A model generated the notes under the pieces. The model was given only the letters and a program-made list of their open reading frames with translations. It made no database searches and was not told the DNA's origin. DNA of 64,000 nucleotides, taken from contig OX465599.1 in NCBI GenBank assembly GCA_950022295.1, positions 287,949,501-288,013,500 on the forward strand, given 5' to 3'. How positions within the stretch are numbered: the first letter of the stretch is position 1; each line of letters begins with the position of its first letter. Source of the stretch: Bromus sterilis (taxonomy: Eukaryota > Streptophyta > Magnoliopsida > Poales > Poaceae). Shown here piece by piece: positions 55,480-64,000 of the stretch. The position numbers and the translations under genes were made by a program.

Positions 55480-58400
55480 TGTGACGCCCCCAAAATCAAG
55501 TCGTGTACAGTAATCATACACGCAAGGTACACGATCGAGATTAGGGACTCACGATGAGATATCACAACACAACTCTACAAATAAAATAATACAAGCTGTT
55601 TAATACAAGCCAGGGGCCACGAGGGCTCGAATACAACAGCTCGAGAGCACAAAGTCAGCGGAAGCAATAGTATCTGAGTACAGACACAAGGATACAAGGT
55701 TGCCTTAAGAAGGCTATCACAGATAGCAACAACGATCGAAAAGGCGAGGCCTCCTGCCTGGGAACCTCCAAGCTACTCTTGGTCAACGGGGAACTCGACG
55801 TCGTAGAAGGCATCGGGGATCTTCACGTTGCGGTGGTCGACATCGGGGATCTCCTGCTCCTGGACTCCAACGTCGACTGCAGCGGCCGATCAGGCAAAAC
55901 AGTAAAGGAAATAAAGCAGGTGAGTATCTAGTATACCCGCGAGTCTTACGTCCGCTACTAAGCATTATGCATTGTATCAACGGAAAGAAGAGGCTGTATA
56001 TAGTGGACTGAAAGACAGAAATTTAGAGCAAGGATAAGAAGCTAGGCCTATCGAAGACTAGCATCTTCCGACGATGTCTTGCAGCATGAGGTAAGAATCA
56101 GCCAACAGTTTATATGAAGCAGTAAAGTAACAATGAAGCAGAAGTTGCTGCAACATTGAATAATAATAAGTTGTCATAATTAACAATGCCTCCGAGTTCA
56201 CCTCCTCGACATCCCCGCGAGGAAGAGAACCCGGAACCATACAGTTTAATAATAGTTTCTAGTGGTAGGATCCAGCTTCAGCATAAAGCGTCCTGTTACC
56301 GTGGACACGGCTATCGATAGATCAATTCTTCCCTGCAGGGGTGCACTTGTGTTACGCTACACGCACGGATCTCCAGGGTGGCGGGAACCTTGTTAGGGAA
56401 CGCTCCACCGAGGCTATCCGACACTTCATAGCCCATCTTTCAAACTCAACAGAGAGGTCATCCGCCGGTCTAAATCCTAAGTACGCCGAGCCTTGGACCC
56501 CAACCCGAACGTACTCCTGCACGGTGCGTGACTGGCCGGTGAAGTTGAAGCAAATCCAAATAAGACACCACCGCGCGAGCAAATAAGACAACACCACTTC
56601 CCGGCAATCAGCCCGCGGTACTGCTGACATCTGAAGAGTCCTCGGACGACACTAAGAAGCAGAGGAGCCCATAACTCGTAGTTCCCACGGGTAGGTAGTG
56701 CGTACATGGCATATAGCCAACTCAAGACATTCACTGAACCATTTAGCATTTTAATTAACCTGCGTGACAACCGTTATCGTTGCCTCAACTTAACCGACCC
56801 GCGGACAACGACAGCAGCCAGGACCACCAGTACATCGGTGCCTGCCCTGTCGTCCCACCAAGTCACTGCGGTTACCAACAAGGTGAACCGTCTCCTTACC
56901 TTGTCTCGCGTGTGCTCCGGGAGGAGCTCGACTTTCGTAGTTTGGTAACTCTCGCGGCCAACGACCAGGGCCCAAGCACACCGGTACACTGGTCGTACCC
57001 TCCCTGTCGTCCCGTCGCAATACCACTCGCGGGCACCGTTGGGTCGCCCGACTTCTTACCTTTAAGGACACCAGTGGGTTCGAGTCCCTACCATTAAGTG
57101 AAACCAGGAGGAGTCACCCTCGATGGTACACTTGAGCTGGCTCGACTGAGACATCAGCGGAATGAACTAAAGAGGTAAACCTCGTATCATCCCGGTGATG
57201 CTACGCTACTGAGCCGACGAGAGTGAAATACGAGTCCATTCCACTCGTAAGTCAAACTCAGAGCGACTCAGCAGAGTCTCGCCGTCGTAGGTTCCCTAGG
57301 GTGTCTGCATTGATCCGTACCTGTTGCAGTTGTAATATATCGTTCCCGCGATCAATCCCAGAGTGATCACGGCCCGCTATCTAATCCTAGCTAACAATGC
57401 GCAGGGTTTACTGCTGAATAATGCATAAGTAATAATAGGCAGCATAGGATTAAAGGAAGGTACATCAAGGGGTGACAAAAATCAGGCTATGCAATTGAAT
57501 AGGATTGTAATCGTAGCAGCCGCAGTAACAATGCCTAGTGCAAGAAATGTACGGAAAGATAGGCGATATCTGGGGAAGAGAATGGCTCTGCTTGCCTGGT
57601 AGCTCGACAGTAGCGGTACGGTCGTCGACGAAGTAGTCGCACTCAGCATCGGTGTAGTCGACGGCAGCAACGGGGTCTACCAGAGATTAAAGGGGGCGGA
57701 AGAAACAATAAATACACAACAATAATAGCAATACAAATGCAAGACATAACAAATGAAATGTAAACGGGGTTCTAACGCAGTGCAATGCAATATGCTCGGA
57801 GCGGGAATTCATCTGGGGATGAACTACCGGCTCCGGGTGATTACCGGACAGGGTGTCTGGAGGGGGAAGGGTTCATTCCGGAGGTGTCGTGGACATCCGA
57901 CAAACGTATGGGTGGGGTATCCGAGTTAGTTGAACTATTCTGAACATCTTTCGTGTTCAGAATAAATTCATCCGGATACTCTAACAGTACCGGACAATTT
58001 ATCGGACAGACGGTCCGGAGGGGGAATGTTCGATGTTCGTTGTGTTAGAGGGGTGTGGTAGACATACAGATAGCGTATTTGTATTCGTTATATTTTTCTA
58101 TCAACTTTGGTATATAAAATATTTTCATCGGAGTTACGATTATTTTGTTATGATTTTCTAAAGTTTAAATCACTTTATACAATTTTAGAATTTCTTTTAT
58201 TAATCAAATAAACATTATCTAGAATAGTATTGTTGACTGGTCAACCCTGACAAAGGGGACCCACCTGTCATTGACTCGTTTGGGTCTCACCGAAATTTTT
58301 CTAAGTCTGGGATTACCGGTGCGAATTATCCATCGGCCGCCTTCGGGGGCCTACGGTTTGGGGTTCCACACCTCCGGTGAATTCGTGCCTTACACCAACA

Positions 58401-60310
58401 TTCATCAGCCGACCGCGATCTCGAATCCGGTACGGAAGGAAATTAGGTTAGAGTTTATCTGCTTATTTAAAGCTTAGCTGGAAAGGGGCAACCTGACGTT
58501 AATTCCAAAGACGGTTAAAGCATGCAAAGTTTGCCCGGTGGTGCCGGTGATCTACAGCTCAAATGCGGATACCTCCTATAGACGAATTGTACTATAACAA
58601 TAGTACAACCATGCCATGCCCTCAGATGGCATGACAAATACCTGCAGCAAGTTCATCCACAGCGTCCTAACCCGGTTTTTGCGGTTTAACGGAAATCTGC
58701 ACTTTACGATTTTTACAGTAATTGATCCGTGCATCGAATGGACTTGTTCCAATGGTGAAAATCGAAGCTCGTTAGGTGTACTATACGCTCTACATAAATT
58801 TTAACTATGTTAGATTTTGTTTGCACTATTTTGTTATTGTCCAAAATGTATCCAGTGTAGCAGTTTTAACACAACAGTTTTCTACACTTGGTGGTCTTCA
58901 GTTTTAACAACTGCAGCCGAGTACAACGGCACAGGAAGCAGCAACACGGCGGCTGGGCAGTTCGACGGCCAGTATGGGGCTCAGGGCGCAGGGGCCAGCC
59001 ACGGCGGCGGTTCAGCAGGGCCGTGACCATGAGGGGCAGGGAGCGCGGGCGAAGCTCGCGACGGCAGGCCGGGGGCGGCGAGGCAAGCCAGTGGGGGGGG
59101 AGCTCGAGACCATGACGAGGGGGGTGCTCACAGCGGGCGGGGACGACGACGGTTGCGGCCGAGGCAGGGCGGACCAGTCCGGCGAGGCGGTGCAGGGCAC
59201 CCATGTCAGTGGCGCATCCGCCGGGGCTGCATCGTGGAGCCGTCCTGTCGGCGGTCGTGGTCACCAGGGGCGATTGGCACAGCAGGCCATAGCTCCACCA
59301 CGAGGTGTTGCGGCAGGGAGCGGCGCGGCGGCCCGCGAAGCCGGCGGAGGCGGGGATCGGGCGGCGGCCGCGGTGGGGTTCGTCGGTCCGCGCGAGGGAA
59401 GGAGACGGCCACGGGTCGGAGGAAGAGGTGCAGCGTCACCAGGGGGTGCTAGGGGGGGTGCAGCGGGCGTGTGGGGCTGGCCGGCGGCGGCCGGAATCGG
59501 CGGCTGCCGCGCCGCCAGGAGGAGGGGATCGGGAGGGATCGGGTGGGGAGGGAGGCCGAGCGAGAGAGAGATGGAGGGGGGTCGGCTCGGGCTGATCTAG
59601 GGCACCAGGTGGGCTGGGGCGGCCTGGCAGGCCGGCCTGGGCTGGCTCGGCCTGGGGTGGGTTGGCTGGGCACTAGGCCCAGTCGGCCTGGGCCAGTTCC
59701 CCTTTTTTTTATTTACTTTTCTGTTTTTTTATTTATTTATTTATTTAAATTAGCTAGCCTTAGGATTTTACAAAAATGGGTAACTAGCACCAATAATATT
59801 TTTAATCAATATATGAGTGCCACAAAATGTCTTGGCACAAATAAAAGTCATTTAATATTTGAATTAAATATTAAATGGTTAATAGGGGGTTTTTGGCTAC
59901 TGTTTATAATTGTTTGCATTTTACCATAGCTCAATAAATAACCACAACCATACCAACATGGTCCAAAGATTATTTGTGATTTTCTAAAGGTGGTTTCATA
60001 ATTTTTAGGCAAAGTTTATTTGCCACATGGTTTTTAATATTCAACCAAAAGCATTTGAGATTTGATTGATCTCAAATCAAAGGGCATTTGATTTGAGCTT
60101 GGACTGTATTTGATTCATGATGATCAAGGTCCATGACCTCATTGCTTTCAAAAACATCAAGGGGGAATTTGAATGTGAACTGAACCCAGTTGATCAAAAC
60201 AAAATTTTGATCCAGGCCATTTTGAGCAAGAGAGATTATCAACAGTGATTAGCAACAGTAATCCTGATTACTGTAGGTGATTACTGTAGCGTGACACCCG
60301 GGGTGTTACA
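55480..60310 (-). repeat. 5' LTR of the LARD
   Basis: Nearly identical to 49019-53850 along its whole length. Most differences are single substitutions, plus a 1-bp deletion near 58098. The same hairpin is at 57937-57963. Because the element is on the minus strand, this right-hand copy is the 5' LTR. Confidence 0.92.
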
Positions 60311-60595
60311 AGAGATGAAGAAACCAAAAAATTTGAAGCCATGGCCTTTGATGGTTTTGAAACTATAAGAGAGGAAGAGGAGGGGGTAATTGTTCCAGTT
60401 GTTCCTTTAAAGATTATTGAACCCACGGATGAAAAGGATCAAAAGAAAACCAGGAGCATCAAGGTGGTGAAGCCAAAACCCCAAGTAAAGATCAAAAGAA
60501 TCAAGAGTCTGAATGAAAAGAGCATCTCAACTAGGGAAACCAGGAGCAAGGCTGTGAAGCCAGCTGCGAACACAAGGAGCAAGTCGAAGATTTGA
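60311..60595 (+). pseudogene. Probable C-terminal exon of the MULE transposase
   Basis: An open frame runs from the LARD boundary (RDEETKKFEAMAFDG) to a stop at 60593-60595. It is rich in Lys, Arg and Glu (KVVKPKPQVKIKRIK), like a nuclear tail. It follows on from the MULE exon that ends at 49018. The exact frame join is uncertain because no target duplication shows which bases to remove. It could also be an unrelated fragment. Confidence 0.5.
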
Positions 60596-61020
60596 ATTTG
60601 AACTTTGAGGGCGAGTCAATCGCTTAAAACTTGGTAGATTTGTATTAATTTGAGCTACTGTGAAAACTTATCTGTTGTAATAAGGGATCGCTTGTAATGT
60701 TGCTTGTACTTTGATATCTTATTTGAGTCAGAATTCAAATTTGCATCAAAATTTGAATTTGAATCAATATTTGAATTTGAGCCAAAATTTGAATTTGAGC
60801 CAAAGTTGAAGTTGAACCAACATATGAGGTCCACTACTCTGTGCTATGTATTTGATCGAACATTTGAAATCCAATATTTGAAGGTGATCAATCCGAATGA
60901 AAAATGGAGAAATGTGCTAGAAACGAGCTCGAAACCTAGGGTAAATAGGCCTATTTGTAATCAAGTTTTTTTCGACCTTCTCTAAATGATGCATATTATT
61001 TCTATTAATACTTGTTCCAT
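60596..61020. repeat. AT-rich flank with TTTGAATTTGAGCC repeats
   Basis: Between 60727 and 60815 the motif AATTTGAATTTGA is repeated about five times with a spacing of 18-21 bp. The open frame of 93 codons across it is repeat-derived (FEFESIFEFEPKFEFE). The rest shows nothing. It may be the 3' part of the MULE. Confidence 0.6.
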
Positions 61021-61634
61021 ATATATAGGGTAAAAACGAAGTCTCACTATTTATTGAATTAATATTCATATTACTACATTTTTTTTGAAAAAAATATGCT
61101 TTTAATTCAAAACCATAAAAATAACACATTTTAGATATGAAAATCAAAAAGTAAGTTCAGATCCTTCTTATTCACTCCAAAATGAAGCTTTGGTGATTTT
61201 TTTGATTTTTTTTGAATTTTATCAAAACCTAAACCCTCTCTCACTCTCCTACGAACTCTGAACAAATTCATACGTGATAGCTCATTTGTGTGAAGCTTTT
61301 TTCATGAAAATGACCTACACCAAGTTTATATATTTTTTCTCATAACCATGTCACATATGACGGCAATGTGCGCAAGAATTGTAATATTTTGATTTTTTTT
61401 GAATTATTTATGCTCATTTGAACTTGATTTCGACGACTCACTTCAAAAAATGTTTTTTTTTAAATGTCCCTATACCAAGTTTATATTTTTTTTGATAACT
61501 ATGTCACATAAACGGACGAACTACGCTGGAATTTTATTTTTGCGATTTTTTTATTTAGTTATGGTCATTTGAAATCTGGTCAAACCCTAATAACCCCGTT
61601 GACTGGCTCATAACCCCGCAGAATGGTCCCAACC
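61021..61634. repeat. AT-rich region with an imperfect duplication
   Basis: Two diverged blocks of roughly 180 bp share ACCAAGTTTATAT-T-rich, ATAACnATGTCACATA, and TTATG-TCATTTGAA (about 61320-61425 and 61475-61580). T-runs are abundant. No gene or clear element ends are seen. Confidence 0.5.
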
Positions 61635-61841
61635 GTTGGATCATACCCTAGCGCCAAACTCCACCCGTCCGATCATGGCGATCCACGTGACGATGGTTCT
61701 GTATCCTGATTGGATACAGAGGAGCCCGTGCTCGCCCAATTGCTTTCCCCATCTGCTTCTTCTTCGACAAAGCAACCTCCCTTCATTTGCTTCTTCCTCG
61801 ACAGAGCAACCTCCTTTCCTCTGCTTCTTCTCTCTGGCGAT

Positions 61842-62401
61842 ATGTCGAGCTTCTCGTCAGCCTCCAATCCCACGTGGCCGGTGTATGGTCCAGTGCCGAT
61901 GACTCGATGCCCTGACTGCCCACGCACTGCGCCACTAAAGAGGTTGACTTCGAAGGAGCACAAGAATGGGAACTATGGGCGCGAGTTCGTCAAATGCGAG
62001 AGCGGGCCGGAGGGGCAGGTTAGATCTGAGTTCTGCTCGCATCCTTTATCTCTAATTTCATTTCTGTCAGATTTGGGATTTAGTGTTCATGATTTCGTTT
62101 TCAGATCGTGAAGAAATGCAACCATTTTGAGTGGATGGATGCATACATCCAGAGGCTTCAAGGGTTGGGCTTCCTGGATTCGAGGGGGGATGCAACCCGC
62201 GAGCTCAATCAACCGTCGGCTGTGGAGAATTTGCCCCATGACAGTGCTGCTCCAACGGCGGGGGATGCGGAACTGAAGGGGGAATTGAAGAAGATGAACA
62301 AGAACTTGAGGCAGCTGATTGAATTGAAGAAGCAATCTAATCAGATAGCTTTAGGAATACTTGCTCTAGGATTTTTTTACTTGATGGTCATCTCTCGTTA
62401 G
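61842..62401 (+). CDS. GRF-type zinc-finger protein with C-terminal membrane segment
   Basis: Two exons, 61842-62018 and 62105-62401, joined by an 86-bp GT-AG intron in phase 0, give 157 residues. The N-terminal half has a zf-GRF-like domain: C23-x2-C26, NGNYGREFVKC (with C52), then CNHFEWMD (C64). These fit the C-C-C-C zinc pattern with the GR-F and F-W positions that bind single-stranded nucleic acid in other GRF proteins. Residues 108-137 are charged and helical (coiled coil likely). A hydrophobic segment (IALGILALGFFYLMVI) closes the protein and may tail-anchor it. Small GRF proteins of this design are common in grasses, with unknown role. The start is the first ATG of the frame in a leader rich in CTTCTTC. 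It looks intact. Confidence 0.78.
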
Positions 62402-63613
62402 AGATGTTTGTACTGTGTTGTTGCTATTGTTTAGCTTCATCCATGGCATGGAACCTTAATGTGATGGATTTCACCGTGTCTATCTCAAATGCGAGAGCAA
62501 ACCCTGCAACTCTCGATCTCTGAATGTATGTAGTTTAGTGTTAGCTTTCAACACTTTCAGTTTCGCCAGAAGACAAATACCAGTTTAATGTTATCATTTT
62601 TTTCAGTTATTTTGTTAGCTAACCTCGACTGTTGGATCATACCCTACCTCGTCAGATGACAATAAGCAGTACTTGTGCAGCACAAATACATCAAGTTCAT
62701 CTCTTCTCTCTCGCACTTGCCAAATTTTCTCCTCGAGTTCGTCAGTTACACTGACTGCTAGAAAAAAAAGTAGTTTGCGGGCCCAAAGAGAATCAAGCTG
62801 CAATAGGCCCACATAGGATAAAGGGATGAGGCCCAGAAACAAGCGATGACTCTATTTTTGTTTTTGAACGATTGCTTTGTTCTTTTTTGTTTCTGATTGA
62901 TTTTTTCAGTAATTTGATTGCCCAAGCTCTTCTATTTCGTTGAGGATTTTTTATTTTTGGCTTTCATTTATGGGTCTATTTGATCTGATTTCTCTTCACC
63001 GTATGTGCTTTTTTTTGCTTGCTCACAAGCTAGTATAAGCCGTGTATAATATGTTCTTATTTTTAGAATGGATCCCAAAACACATCATTTTCCCTTTTTA
63101 GTTAGTTTTCCCCACATCAATTAGCCGTGTCTAAACTTGGGACAAACAAAATACAATAATGTTACAAGCCTAATCTCGTCGTCATGTCACATTATTTTTT
63201 CTGGTAGTTTGCTTTATTCATTAGATAAGCACGAGCCGTGACTTGTATGAGCCGTGCATGCATTTGCATGGGCCTGAGATGCACCCGTTTGCATCTGGCT
63301 GGTTCCTTTAGATTAGCATGCATATAACAATGAATAACGAGATATAAGAGGAAGAAAAGCCAGGCTCCCGTTTCCAACATATAACACACATAACAACTTA
63401 GATAAATAAAGCGAAGGGATACAAGTTCTTAATAATAAAAACGACACAGATAGACCCATAACCTTAACCTAGGGGACCCTAAACCTAGATAGAACTCGCC
63501 TCATGGGCAACACACACACCAAACTCACACTACACATAGATAGGGTAGGGCAACACTGCCATGTCTTCACCGTCTCTTCACCGCCGACTTCACCGTCGTC
63601 TTCGCCGCCGTCT
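62402..63613. other. Intergenic, no feature recognised
   Basis: AT-rich sequence with T-runs. Near 62631-62646 GTTGGATCATACCCTA repeats the string at 61635-61650 that precedes the GRF gene. No gene or terminal inverted repeats found. Confidence 0.5.
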
Positions 63614-64000
63614 TCACTCCTCCTCCTCCTCCCGGCCGTTCTCGCCGAGGTAGTACGGGAGGCTGTGTATGCCGTTGGGGAAGATGCTATCGAAGTCGGT
63701 GAAGATGTTGTAGGTGGTGAATGCGATGAACTCGCACCCACACCAAAACACCTTGACGAGTAGGTAGTAGGCATCAAACCTGTTGGTGAAGTGGGCGACG
63801 AGCCCTATCGCTGGAGATTGGCTGTTGGGACGATGTTCCTCGAGGCGGAACATGGACGGCGAGCCCTGCGGGAGGTGGGCAAAGCCCGCACGAAGGAACC
63901 ACCTGGCAAGTTCATGACCACCCCTCCAGCGTGAGAACGCCCACACGCGGAGCGAGTGCTCGACGACGACGAAGGCGGGGTACCGCAACTCCGGCACGGT
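63614..64000 (-). CDS. 3' end of an unidentified protein-coding gene (partial)
   Basis: A minus-strand frame enters from the window edge and stops at 63614-63616. The 128 visible codons are well composed: PELRYPAFVVVEHSLRVWAF, HLPQGSPSMFRLEEH, FWCGCEFIAFTTYNIF, and a poly-Glu end. GC-rich third positions fit a grass gene. I do not recognise the family. The first visible ATG (63997) is not necessarily the start because the frame is open to the edge. It could also be an exon of a longer gene or a decayed copy. Confidence 0.5.
   Translation of the reverse strand, partial: TVPELRYPAFVVVEHSLRVWAFSRWRGGHELARWFLRAGFAHLPQGSPSMFRLEEHRPNSQSPAIGLVAHFTNRFDAYYLLVKVFWCGCEFIAFTTYNIFTDFDSIFPNGIHSLPYYLGENGREEEEE

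Larger units (their letters stand above)
49019..60310 (-). mobile_element. LARD-type LTR element with 4.83-kb LTRs, young
   Basis: Two direct repeats of 4832 and 4831 bp (49019-53850, 55480-60310) enclose 1.63 kb of non-coding DNA. On the minus strand the LTR starts TGTAACACCCCGGG and ends GGGGGCGTCACA. It is followed by a primer-binding site for initiator tRNA-Met. It therefore lies on the minus strand and is a large retrotransposon derivative without gag or pol. The style recalls Sukkula-like LARDs of Triticeae (from memory). The LTRs differ at about 20 sites by eye, around 0.4%, pointing to a recent insertion. Flanks are GCCTA and AGAGA, so no target duplication is visible. Confidence 0.9.
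45536..60595 (+). mobile_element. MuDR-type (MULE) DNA transposon, interrupted by the long-LTR element
   Basis: A plus-strand transposase with Mutator DNA-binding, DDE and SWIM domains spans 46207-49018 and probably resumes at 60311-60595. The GC-poor start (TGTGCCCCTGGTTCC, TTTTCCCAC, about 45545-45640) looks like a terminal region of grass MULEs. I found no inverted partner of it between 60596 and 64000, so the 3' end and target duplications are unknown. It may be a MULE without long inverted repeats, or its 3' end may be lost. Confidence 0.7.

Noticed and set aside
60596..64000. Search for the 3' inverted end of the MULE
   Set aside because: No reverse complement of the 45545-45640 region was seen by eye, so no terminal inverted repeat is annotated.

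Overview
The window looks like a grass nuclear genome, most probably Triticeae (wheat, barley, rye or goatgrass). The reasons are Athila-lineage Gypsy LTRs opening TGATACGTCC, a Tat-lineage Gypsy element with an antisense gene, Helitrons with grass-type ends, and a large LTR-only retrotransposon derivative. Nearly all of it is transposable elements, several nested in each other. There is no bacterial gene organisation, CRISPR array, rRNA or tRNA gene that I can see. Family names beyond lineage are from memory and were not searched.

Left part (1-8385): a minus-strand Athila element cut by the window edge (LTR 1995-3640, gag/protease 1-1831). It abuts a decayed plus-strand L1-type LINE (ORF1 3775-6881, endonuclease 6878-8385). 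The endonuclease is split by a 625-bp Helitron inserted exactly between A and T.

Middle (8386-44600): a tandem triplication of a locus holding a RING-H2 (ATL-like) gene. Unit 1 (8386-19076) and unit 2 (19077-39621) keep only the RING half of the gene. Unit 3 (39622 onward) has the intact gene (43725-44285, minus). The units were then invaded. Unit 1 has an 8.4-kb pol-less Athila element (10353-18724) inside the RING fragment. Unit 2 has a solo LTR (37958-39574) in its RING fragment and a 13.5-kb Tat element (21039-34498) inside a 1.2-kb retroposon. Target-site duplications and empty sites in the sister units support these calls.

The Tat element runs on the minus strand. Its gag-pol has stops, frameshifts and a changed RT active site. 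On the opposite strand, between pol and the 3' LTR, is a seven-exon gene (22697-26261) that reads open for 905 codons, with a TATA box upstream. The same region holds a 111-bp repeat in an intron, a 242-bp tandem array, and many hairpins whose arms contain CCGAG/CTCGG.

Right part (44601-64000): a small Helitron, then a MuDR/MULE transposase pseudogene (46207-60595). The MULE is split by a young LTR element (49019-60310) with two nearly identical 4.83-kb LTRs and a 1.6-kb non-coding core. Beyond it are an AT-rich stretch, an intact two-exon GRF-type zinc-finger gene with a C-terminal membrane segment (61842-62401, plus), and the 3' end of an unidentified minus-strand gene at the window edge.

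The likely host genes are the RING-H2 gene, the GRF zinc-finger gene and possibly the edge ORF. Everything else is mobile-element sequence, remnants of it, or unassigned intergenic DNA.
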